DNA of 64,000 bases, taken from assembly GCA_035575135.1 (NCBI GenBank), contig DATLYE010000043.1:5384-69383 (forward strand). The letters run 5' to 3'. Source of the DNA: JANWXD01 sp035575135. GTDB lineage: Bacteria; Acidobacteriota; Terriglobia; Bryobacterales; Bryobacteraceae. The translations under genes and the position numbers were made by a program. The notes below the pieces were generated by a model. It saw only the letters and a list, made by a program, of their open reading frames with translations, was not told where the DNA came from and did no database searches. Shown in pieces: positions 39,016 to 46,875 of this stretch (position 1 is its first letter; each line of letters starts with the position of its first letter).

Positions 39016-42000
39016 TTGGTCCTCCTATCAGCGGATTCCGGCTCCGGGACGAGCAACTGGGGTACTCCGGCGGCCACGAGCGCGCGATTCCATTCCGGCA
39101 CGATGCGCGCGAAGAACTCGCGGACATTTTGGATGCGGGCGGCGAACTCGGCCGACAGCTCTTCGGCGGCCTGCTTCTGGCGGTCGGTCGGCGCGGCGTT
39201 GGGGCCCTCCACGGATTGGTACAGCGCCGTCAGCTTTTCGACGACCCGCGGGCCATGTTCCAGAGTCGAGGCGCCGGCCGGTCGCCCGATGGTCTCAGTC
39301 ACGCGGGCGATTTCCTTGTTGTACTCGTCGAACGTTTTTTCCCACTGGCGTGCTTTTTGCGGCGACTGGTCCGCCAGCAGCTTCGCCGTCTGCTCGATCT
39401 GGCTTTTCAGGCTGTCGAGGGCTTTCAGGCTTTGGTTGCCTTCGTGCACCATCTCGCGGAGTCGTGCGGCCAGTTCGAATCGGGCTTTCAGCTCCGCCTC
39501 GGAGACCCGTAGCGTGGGATCCAGGCGCACTTCGACTTTTTGTTCGAGCTTGCGATCTCCGAGCGTCAGGCGTACGGTGTAGACCCCCGGCAGCACGTGT
39601 ACGCCGCGCACGCCGGCGCCGAACTCTTCTTCCTCCTCCTGGGGCGGTCTTCGCCGGGCGGGCGGATCCATGCGCAGGTCCCAGGCCACGCGCTGCACCC
39701 CCTTTTCGCGCGGCACCTGGTCGAGCGTGCGAATGATCTTGCCGCCGCCGTCCAGGATTTCAACTTTAGGAGGGCTTTTTTCCGGTGCGTCTTCCTTGAG
39801 ATAGAAGGTGATCAGCGCGCCGTAGGGCGGGTTCGGTCCCTTGAACTGCGCGCCGCCCAGTCCGTAGCGGCTCATGCGCGTGGCCAGGCGCAGGGCCGGG
39901 CGTACGGGGAACAAGTGAACGTTCCGTTCGGCGATCGCGGAACTCCACTGCTGAACCGGCGTGGCGTCGTCAAGGATCACGATGCTGCGGCCGTGCGTGC
40001 CTAAAATCAGGTCATTTTCCCGCGGATGCACCACGATGTCGTGCACCGGCACGGGCGGAAGATTCTTCAGCTTGAGGAAGTGCCAGCGCCTGCCGCCGTC
40101 GTAGCTGGCATACAGACCCAGTTCCGTGCCGGCGTAGAGCAGCCCGGGATTCCTGGGATCTTCGCGCACCACGTGCACGTAGGCCTTCTCCGGAAGATTT
40201 CCCGACAGGTTTTTCCAGGTTTTGCCGCCGTCTTCGGTCTTGAAGACCCAGGGGCGGAAATCGTCGAACATGTGGCGGTCGAAGGCCACGTAGGCAACCT
40301 CGGGCGAAGTGCGCGAGGGTTCGATGTGGGAGACCGGGGAATGGGGCGGCAGATCCGGAATGTTGCCGATGAGATTTTTCCAGCTCTTGCCGCCGTCGGT
40401 GGTCAGTTGCAAGTTGCCGTCGTCGGTGCCGGCCCAGATCCAGCCGGCTTTGACCGGCGATTCCGCCAGGCTCAACACGGTGCAGTGATACTCGGCCGTG
40501 GAGTTGTCGAACCAGACCGGCCCGCCGGCGGGTTTCTGTTTTTCCTTGTCGTTGGTGGTGAGGTCCGGGCTGATGGGCTGCCAGGTGCGGCCGAAATCCG
40601 CCGAGCGGAACACGACGTTGCCGGCCGTGTAGACCGTGTTTTTGTCGTGAGGGGAGAGCACCAGAGGTGCGTTCCAGTTGAAGCGGTACCGAGCTTCGGC
40701 CGCGGCGCCGCCCGCCGTGCTCACGGCCTCCACGGCTACGGACTGTTGCTCGCGCGTGCGCATGTCCGTGCGCACCACGCGGCCGCCTTGCGACTCGCTG
40801 AGATAGAGGTCGGGATCGTCGGGGTGGTTGAAGATATAGAATCCGTCGCCGAAGGAGACCATCCGCCAGTCGTCATTGAGGATGCCGGCCGGCTCGCGGG
40901 TGCGCGACGGACCGGTCCAGCTGCCGTTGTCCTGAAGCCCGCCCATGACGTAGTAGAACGGCTCCCGGTTGTCGGCGTGGATTTGGTAATACTGGCCGAG
41001 CGCGATGTTGTAGACGGCCTGCCAGGTTTCTCCGCCGTCGTGAGAGACGGCCAGCCCGCCGTCGTTTCCCTGCCACAGCCGCTTCGGATTGAGCGGGTCT
41101 ATCCAGAGGGCGTGATAATCGCTGTGCGTGCCGCCCGTGATGGATCTCCAGCTCCTGCCTCCGTCCACGGACAGGAACAGCCGCGTGGCGAGTGCGTAGA
41201 GGCGATTTTCGTTAGCGGGATCCACGCGCAGGTCCGCGTAATAGAATCCGCGGGAGACGATCTCGCGGTCCTCGCTCACCTTGCGGAAACTGTCGCCGCC
41301 GTCGTCGGAGCGAAACAGAGTGCCCTCGCGGCTCTCGGCGATGACGTAGACGACCTTGGGGTTGCTCGGGGCCACTTTGACGCCGACACGCCCGAGGAGT
41401 TTGGGCAGCCCCTTTTCGAGCTTCTTCCAGGTGTGCCCGCCGTCGTTCGAGCGAAAGACGCCGCCCTGCTCGCTGCCGGAGGTATGCGTCCACGGCTTGC
41501 GCTCGAATTTCCACATCGCGGCGAAAACGATGTTGGGGTTGACCGGATCCACGTCCAGATCGGAGACGCCGTGGTGCTCGTCAATGTACAGCGTCTTGCG
41601 CCACGTACGGCCGCCGTCGTTGGTGAGGAAGACGCCCCGCTCCGGATGCGGGCCAAAAGCGTGGCCGAGGGCGCCGACCCAGACGGTGTCGGGGTCGGTG
41701 GGGTGGACGAGCACCCTGGAGATGCGCTCGGTCTCTTTGAGACCGAGGTGCCGCCAGGTCTTGCCGCCGTCGGTGGACTTGTAGACGCCGTCGCCGAAGC
41801 TGACGCTGTTGCGGGTGTTGGATTCGCCGGCGCCCACCCAGATCACTTCGGGGTTGCCGGGCTCGAGAGCGATGTCGCCGATCGAATAGCTTCCCTGGTC
41901 CTCGAAGATCGGGGTCCAGGTGTGGCCGCCGTTGGTGCTCTTCCAGAGGCCGCCGCTGGCGAAGCCGGCGTAGATCACGGACGGGTCGCCGGGGACGCCC

Positions 42001-42143
42001 TCAACGTCGGTGACGCGGCCTCCCATGATGGCCGGGCCGATGAAGCGCCAGGACAGTCCTTCGAGCGGCTTGAGGTCCGTCTGCGCCGAAAGGCACAGCG
42101 CCGCCACGAGGCCGGTGAAACCGGTTCGCAGGTTGCGGAGCAT
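39012..42143 (-). CDS. Large secreted BNR/sortilin-like beta-propeller protein
   Basis: A 1043-residue exported protein. A short signal peptide (LVAALCLSAQ) leads into a long series of BNR/Asp-box repeats (S-x-DGG-x-T-W: KSTNGGHTWTP, KSTDGGKTWR, LTNDGGRTWR, RSNDGGHTWK, KTEDGGKTWK) spanning about 60-740, likely two beta-propellers as in VPS10/sortilin-type glycosyl hydrolase relatives. A small beta domain (about 780-890, PGVYTVRLTLGDRKLEQ) and a long C-terminal helical region with coiled-coil character (about 890-1030) follow. Proteins like this are numerous in Acidobacteriota; their substrate is unknown. Overlap of the downstream GH36 gene suggests a shared carbohydrate role. Confidence 0.83.
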   Translation of the reverse strand: MLRNLRTGFTGLVAALCLSAQTDLKPLEGLSWRFIGPAIMGGRVTDVEGVPGDPSVIYAGFASGGLWKSTNGGHTWTPIFEDQGSYSIGDIALEPGNPEVIWVGAGESNTRNSVSFGDGVYKSTDGGKTWRHLGLKETERISRVLVHPTDPDTVWVGALGHAFGPHPERGVFLTNDGGRTWRKTLYIDEHHGVSDLDVDPVNPNIVFAAMWKFERKPWTHTSGSEQGGVFRSNDGGHTWKKLEKGLPKLLGRVGVKVAPSNPKVVYVIAESREGTLFRSDDGGDSFRKVSEDREIVSRGFYYADLRVDPANENRLYALATRLFLSVDGGRSWRSITGGTHSDYHALWIDPLNPKRLWQGNDGGLAVSHDGGETWQAVYNIALGQYYQIHADNREPFYYVMGGLQDNGSWTGPSRTREPAGILNDDWRMVSFGDGFYIFNHPDDPDLYLSESQGGRVVRTDMRTREQQSVAVEAVSTAGGAAAEARYRFNWNAPLVLSPHDKNTVYTAGNVVFRSADFGRTWQPISPDLTTNDKEKQKPAGGPVWFDNSTAEYHCTVLSLAESPVKAGWIWAGTDDGNLQLTTDGGKSWKNLIGNIPDLPPHSPVSHIEPSRTSPEVAYVAFDRHMFDDFRPWVFKTEDGGKTWKNLSGNLPEKAYVHVVREDPRNPGLLYAGTELGLYASYDGGRRWHFLKLKNLPPVPVHDIVVHPRENDLILGTHGRSIVILDDATPVQQWSSAIAERNVHLFPVRPALRLATRMSRYGLGGAQFKGPNPPYGALITFYLKEDAPEKSPPKVEILDGGGKIIRTLDQVPREKGVQRVAWDLRMDPPARRRPPQEEEEEFGAGVRGVHVLPGVYTVRLTLGDRKLEQKVEVRLDPTLRVSEAELKARFELAARLREMVHEGNQSLKALDSLKSQIEQTAKLLADQSPQKARQWEKTFDEYNKEIARVTETIGRPAGASTLEHGPRVVEKLTALYQSVEGPNAAPTDRQKQAAEELSAEFAARIQNVREFFARIVPEWNRALVAAGVPQLLVPEPESADRRTK

Positions 42144-42151
42144 AGCTCAAG

Positions 42152-42157
42152 AATATA
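42152..42157 (-). promoter_or_regulatory. -10-like hexamer before the BNR gene
   Basis: On the minus strand TATATT ends 8 bases before the ATG at 42143, which puts transcription within 2 bases of the start codon. No Shine-Dalgarno or -35 match is visible. Confidence 0.4.
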
Positions 42158-42233
42158 CTCTCCGCTGCGTGCGGAGCGGCCCTGCGGAGGAAGCCCGACC
42201 GGAGTTTCCCGCTGCCGGCGGCACATCGAGCCG

Positions 42234-43496
42234 TTACAGAAGCCGGGGCGTCGCGAGCCGCGACAGGCGCCGCTGCAGGCGGGCGGCGCGACGGCGCAAC
42301 TCCTCGCTGGGCTGAATTTCCAGAGCTGCTCGCGTCAGTTCGAGCGCCAAGGCGTAGTTACGCTCGCGGTGTTCGTAGTGTTTGGCCAGTTCCTCCAGAG
42401 CCGGAAGGCGATACGGGTTGCGTGTGGCCGCCAAGTCCTCGAAGGCTGCCACGGCCGCCTCGCGGCGCCCGAGACGCTTCTCGAGCAGCGCGATCTCCCA
42501 CAGGGAGCGAAACAGCAGCTCGTCCGACAAGCCCCCTGCCACGGCGCGGCGCAGCACGGCCAGCGCCTCCTGGCGCCGCTCGGCTTTCAGAAGCCACCGC
42601 GCCAGGCCGACCCAGTCCGCGCCGTGATGAAGCGGGGCCGATTCGGGCGAACGGAAGGCCAGCGGCACGATGCCCGTCAAACAGGCCAGGGTCAGAATGT
42701 CGGTGGCATTGTGGTGGAAGACCGGCACCAGCCGGAAGACCTGGCGGGTGCGCAGATATTCGAAATACACGTAGGGGATGAGCTCGCCGGGCAAGTCGCC
42801 CTCTCGCTCGAAGCCCAGGATCTGGCTTTCGAGGTCCACCAGGCGGCAGCTTTCCAGGCGGAGCTTCCACAACCGGCGCGCGCCGTAGAGCAGGTCCAGG
42901 TGCACGAGGCGGGAAAAGGGCGGGCGCCGGCGCGCCATCCGGTAGCGGGTTTCGAGCAGCGGTTCGTCGTAGGCCTTGCCGTTGTAAGTTATCAGCACGT
43001 CGAAATCCTGCAAGTGCTGCTCGAGCGCCCACAGCAGACTGTGCTCCTCGCAGAGATCGCGCATGAAGAACTGCCGCACGCGAAAGCCTTCCCCGGTGAT
43101 GCGGCCCACACCCACCAGGAAGGCATAGGTCCCCGTGCCGCCCGCCAAGCCGGTGGTTTCCGTGTCCAGGAACGCCCAGCGCTCCGGCCGTGAGGCGGCG
43201 ACGGCGCCGTCGCTCAGCGCCTCCAGCAGATCGCCGGGCAGCTCTGAGAGATTGGACAAATCCATCGAGCCATGGCGCCGGTGACGGGGATAGAGTTTCT
43301 CGGTTTCAAAGTGTGAGCCGAGCGGCGTCTGGACCACTTCGCCGCTCATCCACTCATCCAGGAAATAGTGCAGGGGGCGATCGGAGGGCGCGCTGCGGCG
43401 CTCCGGGACAGGATGCGGAGTCGCAGAGGCGTACTTGCGGTCAATTCGCTGAATGCGGCGGCGGAGAACCGCAAGTTGCTCCCGCAAGGCGTCCAT
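42234..43496 (-). CDS. YprB-type RNase H-like exonuclease with TPR tail
   Basis: A 420-residue DnaQ/RNase H-fold nuclease candidate of the YprB family. The exonuclease core has the acidic motifs FLDTETTGLAGGTGTY (Exo I, near residue 105), ITYNGKAYDEPLLETRY (Exo II) and HHNATDILTLACLTG (Exo III), consistent with a DEDD-type site. The C-terminal third carries TPR-like helices (LARWLLKAERRQEALAVL, LEELAKHYEHRERNYALALE). Cytoplasmic. The start at 43496 gives MDALREQLAVLRRRIQ; a longer open frame reaches back to 43781 inside LarA but is Arg-rich and unlikely. It follows larA by 47 bp. The substrate is unknown. Confidence 0.82.
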   Translation of the reverse strand: MDALREQLAVLRRRIQRIDRKYASATPHPVPERRSAPSDRPLHYFLDEWMSGEVVQTPLGSHFETEKLYPRHRRHGSMDLSNLSELPGDLLEALSDGAVAASRPERWAFLDTETTGLAGGTGTYAFLVGVGRITGEGFRVRQFFMRDLCEEHSLLWALEQHLQDFDVLITYNGKAYDEPLLETRYRMARRRPPFSRLVHLDLLYGARRLWKLRLESCRLVDLESQILGFEREGDLPGELIPYVYFEYLRTRQVFRLVPVFHHNATDILTLACLTGIVPLAFRSPESAPLHHGADWVGLARWLLKAERRQEALAVLRRAVAGGLSDELLFRSLWEIALLEKRLGRREAAVAAFEDLAATRNPYRLPALEELAKHYEHRERNYALALELTRAALEIQPSEELRRRAARLQRRLSRLATPRLL

Positions 43497-43543
43497 CGGA
43501 GATTCGCTTTTTCTTTGCCTAAGATACCACAGCGGCGGAGCCC

Positions 43544-44839
43544 TCAACCCGGCACAGTCTGGAGCTCCGCCGCGGCGGCTTTGGCCAGCACGTAGGGTCC
43601 TTCCGGGATCACCGCAATGGTTGCGCCGGGCCGCAGCCCAGCCGTCAGGGCTTCCAGCGCTTGCGCGGCGCTCGGAAACACGGGTCCCCAGAGCGAAGCG
43701 TGATACTCTGACGGCAGACCGGGGACGTAGAAGAGCAGACGGGCTCGCTCGGCCACCAGTGCCAGTTTTTCGAGCTGCCACTGGTCAATCGTCACCGGAG
43801 CGTGCTCGATTGTGTCGAGGCACTGCCGGGGGGAACGGAACTCTTTGAGCATCCGGCAGAACTCAGGGGCTCCGGCACCTTCTTCGCAAGCCGCAGCCAG
43901 CAGGATTTGCCCTCCCGGACGGACAATGTGTGCGGCGGCCGTGATGCCCTTGATGGCCTGGTAGAAGGTGAGATCGAGCGGATAGCCTGCGGCCGTGGTG
44001 ATCACGGCGTCTACAGGCTCGGCCAGCTGCTCCAGCATGACGGAGGAGACGAAGGCGACACCGGCACGGTGCGCTTCTTCCGGATGGCCGGCGAATACGG
44101 CTGCAATCTGGCGGTTGCGGGCCAGGGCCACATCCACGATGAAGTCGTGGCGGGCCATCCGGGCGATCTCGAGAAGCTCGTGGTGGAGCGGGTTGTCTTC
44201 GATGGAGCCCTCAACCGCCTTGGGGTCGCGCATGAAACGGGGGCTGTGCAGCACCTCGATGGTCTCCCGTGCCGCCAGGCCCGGCGCGATGAGCTTGCGT
44301 CCTCCGGAGAAGCCGAGCATGAGGTGCGGCTCGATGAAGCCCAGCGTGATGTGAAGCTCCGCGGCCAGGAAGCGCTCGTCAATGTAGACCGGTGTGCCGG
44401 AGGACGTGCGGCCGATGAACCGGTGCTCGGCGAGGTTCCGTGCGTCGTGGTTGAGCGTCCGGTAGCGGGCGGCGATGTCCGGTCCGAGGATCTCCTGGAT
44501 TTCGGCCGGGGTGGCGGCCCGGTGCAGTCCGGTGGCGATCAGGATGGTGATGTGTTCGGGGCCGATGCCTGCTTCGTGCAGGCGGCGCAGCAGGGGTGGA
44601 AGCACCATGCGGTTGGGCGCCGGGCGCGTGATGTCGCAGACGGCAATGGCGGCGGTGGCCTTACCTTGCGCCACCGACCTCAGGGGCGGCGCACCGATTG
44701 GCTGGTCCAATGCGGTCTCCAGCGCGGCCTCGGGATCCGCGAGCGGCCGGGCGGAGCGGGCTTCGAGAATCCGGTAGCGGAAGCCCGGGGGCAGCTCCAC
44801 GAGCAGTCCGGTCTTGCCGAAGGCCAGCTCGACGCGCAT
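43544..44839 (-). CDS. larA: Nickel-pincer-cofactor-type lactate racemase (LarA) homologue
   Basis: A 431-residue LarA-family protein. The residues that place the nickel pincer cofactor align well with the Lactiplantibacillus enzyme (His108, His174, Lys184): His106 in ATGLHRA, His172 in FIEPHLMLGF and Lys182 in GGRKLIAPG. The cofactor needs LarB, LarC and LarE, none of which is in the window. Many LarA homologues racemise or epimerise other 2-hydroxyacids, so lactate racemase is only the type activity. The gene is first in a minus-strand run with the YprB exonuclease gene, 47 bp before it. No signal peptide. Confidence 0.88.
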   Translation of the reverse strand: MRVELAFGKTGLLVELPPGFRYRILEARSARPLADPEAALETALDQPIGAPPLRSVAQGKATAAIAVCDITRPAPNRMVLPPLLRRLHEAGIGPEHITILIATGLHRAATPAEIQEILGPDIAARYRTLNHDARNLAEHRFIGRTSSGTPVYIDERFLAAELHITLGFIEPHLMLGFSGGRKLIAPGLAARETIEVLHSPRFMRDPKAVEGSIEDNPLHHELLEIARMARHDFIVDVALARNRQIAAVFAGHPEEAHRAGVAFVSSVMLEQLAEPVDAVITTAAGYPLDLTFYQAIKGITAAAHIVRPGGQILLAAACEEGAGAPEFCRMLKEFRSPRQCLDTIEHAPVTIDQWQLEKLALVAERARLLFYVPGLPSEYHASLWGPVFPSAAQALEALTAGLRPGATIAVIPEGPYVLAKAAAAELQTVPG

Positions 44840-44955
44840 ATCTGTCCAGCATACTCAAATCCTCGCGGGCGCCGCCGATAAGATGGGCGTAAAAAGTTGG
44901 CGGAGTTTTGAAACATTCTGGGCGCGTACTGCACCAAATATGTAGGGAGGCGGTC

Positions 44956-45045
44956 ATGCTGGAGCTGAGCATCGTGATCACGGCGCTCATTGTGTTCGGC
45001 CTCCTCCTGTCCATGTTCACTTCGACGCCGAAAGCCGGCGGCTGA
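44956..45045 (+). CDS. 29-residue single-span membrane peptide, copy 1
   Basis: A tiny ORF with a strong ribosome site (AGGGAGG at 44944-44950, 5 bases before the ATG). The product is one transmembrane helix (SIVITALIVFGLLLSMF) with a short polar tail STPKAGG. It aligns without gaps to the peptide encoded 60 bp downstream: I-T-A-L, G-L, M, S and P-K-x-G are shared, 12 of 29 residues identical. The repetition of the design in tandem argues that both are real. No family is recognised; small respiratory-complex or toxin-like peptides look similar in size only. Confidence 0.6.
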   Translation: MLELSIVITALIVFGLLLSMFTSTPKAGG

Positions 45046-45104
45046 GGAGAGCAGGAAGTGGCAGGGTGCGTGCAAGCGAAGCAAGTGGAGACACAGGGGT
45101 TGGA

Positions 45105-45194
45105 ATGATGTTGGTCGCTTCGGCAATTACGGCGCTGTTGATTCTAGGGCTGTTTTTCGCCATGCTCTCGTCCTCTCCCAAAGAGGGCCGCTGA
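45105..45194 (+). CDS. 29-residue single-span membrane peptide, copy 2
   Basis: A second tiny ORF, again 29 residues: a single hydrophobic span (SAITALLILGLFFAM) followed by SSPKEGR. Start ATG ATG at 45105/45108, with a moderate site (AGGGG at about 45094-45098). It shares spacing and key residues with copy 1 (ITAL, GL, M, PK-G) but is otherwise diverged, so the pair is an old tandem duplication. It lies 58 bp before a secreted amidohydrolase. No function can be assigned. Confidence 0.6.
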   Translation: MMLVASAITALLILGLFFAMLSSSPKEGR

Positions 45195-45238
45195 GGACGT
45201 CGGACACAGCTTCAGGGGAATTTCTACACATTCGCGGA

Positions 45239-45244
45239 TACAAT
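45239..45244 (+). promoter_or_regulatory. -10-like hexamer before the amidohydrolase gene
   Basis: TACAAT ends 8 bases before the ATG at 45253, so transcription would begin at or within 2-3 bases of the start codon. GGGCGGG just before the ATG could be a weak ribosome site if the start is further upstream. No -35 match. Confidence 0.4.
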
Positions 45245-45252
45245 AGGGCGGG

Positions 45253-46875
45253 ATGTCCTTCGCCTGCCGCCTGATTTTGCTGCCGGCCCTTGCCGCCTGG
45301 CTTGCCGCAGCCGCCGATTTTGATGTGTTAGTTCGGGGTGCGCGGATCGCGGACGGCTCGGGGAACCCGTGGTTTGTGGCCGATATCGGGATTCGCGGAG
45401 ATACGATCTCCGAAATCGGGAAACTGGACGGCCGCACCGCGGGACTCGAAATCCAAGCCGGAGGGCTCACCGCGGTCCCCGGATTCATTGACATCCACAG
45501 CCACGGCCGCCGCGGGCTTTTCGAGCAGCCGGCGGCGGAAAACTATCTCCGCCAGGGAGTCACCACGATCATCGAAGGACCGGACGGCAGTTCTCCCCTG
45601 CCGGTCGGTGATTTCCTGGAGAAGCTTCGCCGGACGCCGATCGCCGTGAATTTCGGCATGTTCGTCGGGCAGGGCACGATCCGGAGCCGGGTGCTGGGTT
45701 TGGAAAACCGGAGAGCGACTCCGGAAGAAATCCGGAAGATGGAAGCCCTGGTCGAGCAGGCCATGCGGGAAGGGGCCTTCGGGCTGTCGGCGGGCCTGTT
45801 TTACGTCCCGGGGAACTATACACCTGCCGAGGAAATCATCGCGCTGGCGCGCGCCGCCGCCCGTTTCGGCGGGATCTACATCGCACACATTCGCGACGAG
45901 GCTGCAAACGTCGTGGAGAGTGTGAAAGAGACCATCCGGATCGGCGAAGAGGCAGGACTGCCCGTCCAGGTCACGCATCACAAGATCATCGGGCGGGCCA
46001 ACTGGGGCAAGAGCGCGGAAACGTTGCTCCTGATTGAGGAAGCCCGCACGCGGGGCGTGGATGTGACCGTGGATCAGTATCCGTACGCCGCCACGAGCAC
46101 CGGAACGGCGGCGCTGTTTCCCCAGTGGGCTCAGGAGGGAGGACAGGCGGAGCTGGTCAAACGCCTGCGGGATCCGGCGTTGCGCGAGCGGATCCGGAAG
46201 GAAGTGGTGTACCGGATTTTGCACGACCGCGGCGCCGGGGACCCGGCCAACGTCGTCATGGCGTACTGCGGCTTCGATCCCAGCCTGGCTGGCAAGGATC
46301 TGGCCCGCATCACGCGGGAGCGCGGGCGGACGGTCACGGCAGAGACGGCGGCCGAGACCGCCATCGAGATCCAGATGGAAGGCGGTTGCTCGGCGGTCTA
46401 TCACGCTGTCAGTGAGGCGGACGTAGAGCGGATTTTGCAGGCGCCGTTTACCATGGTGGCCTCCGACGGCGAGATCCCAGCTTTTGGGCGCGGTGCGCCG
46501 CATCCGAGGAGCTACGGAACGTTTGCCCGCGTGCTGGCGCGCTACGTGAGGGAACGGAAACTGCTGCGCCTGGAGGAGGCGGTACGGCGCATGTCCTCTT
46601 TGCCCGCGGCACGGCTCGGGCTCTGGGACCGCGGGCTGCTGCGGCCGGGCATGAAAGCGGACCTCGCGCTGCTCGATCCGGAGGCTGTGGCCGACCGTGC
46701 AACGTTTCAGGAACCGCATCAATACGCAGTCGGCGTGCGGCACGTACTTGTGAACGGCAAGGCGGTGCTGCTTGACGGCGTCTTGACGCCGGAACGGCCG
46801 GGCCGCGTGCTCTACGGACCGGGTTATTCGCCGGATAAGCCGCGCGAGGAAGCGGGATCTACTTCACCGCGATGA
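45253..46875 (+). CDS. Secreted amidohydrolase, D-aminoacylase/N-acyl-D-amino-acid deacylase type
   Basis: A 540-residue member of the amidohydrolase superfamily with a signal peptide (LILLPALAAWLAAAADF). The small beta-sandwich begins VLVRGARIADGSGNPW. The metal-site motif is FIDIHSHGRRG (H-x-H), followed by AGLFYVPGNYTPAEE, a histidine in THHKIIG, VDQYPYAAT and the C-terminal SDGEIPAFG with PHPRSYGTFARVL, the typical D-aminoacylase end. The residues after HSH (GRRG instead of DD) depart from the type enzymes, so the substrate could differ. Exported, probably periplasmic. The 3' end overlaps the convergent RidA-type gene by 17 bases. Confidence 0.84.
   Translation: MSFACRLILLPALAAWLAAAADFDVLVRGARIADGSGNPWFVADIGIRGDTISEIGKLDGRTAGLEIQAGGLTAVPGFIDIHSHGRRGLFEQPAAENYLRQGVTTIIEGPDGSSPLPVGDFLEKLRRTPIAVNFGMFVGQGTIRSRVLGLENRRATPEEIRKMEALVEQAMREGAFGLSAGLFYVPGNYTPAEEIIALARAAARFGGIYIAHIRDEAANVVESVKETIRIGEEAGLPVQVTHHKIIGRANWGKSAETLLLIEEARTRGVDVTVDQYPYAATSTGTAALFPQWAQEGGQAELVKRLRDPALRERIRKEVVYRILHDRGAGDPANVVMAYCGFDPSLAGKDLARITRERGRTVTAETAAETAIEIQMEGGCSAVYHAVSEADVERILQAPFTMVASDGEIPAFGRGAPHPRSYGTFARVLARYVRERKLLRLEEAVRRMSSLPAARLGLWDRGLLRPGMKADLALLDPEAVADRATFQEPHQYAVGVRHVLVNGKAVLLDGVLTPERPGRVLYGPGYSPDKPREEAGSTSPR

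Noticed and set aside
40026..43193. Plus-strand open frame of 1055 codons
   Set aside because: Antisense to the BNR-repeat gene and the YprB gene, with no ribosome site and no protein-like composition.
44840..45252. Small RNA gene in the spacer between larA and the amidohydrolase gene
   Set aside because: The spacer is better explained by two micro-ORFs with ribosome sites and a shared peptide pattern; no terminator-like hairpin with T run was found.
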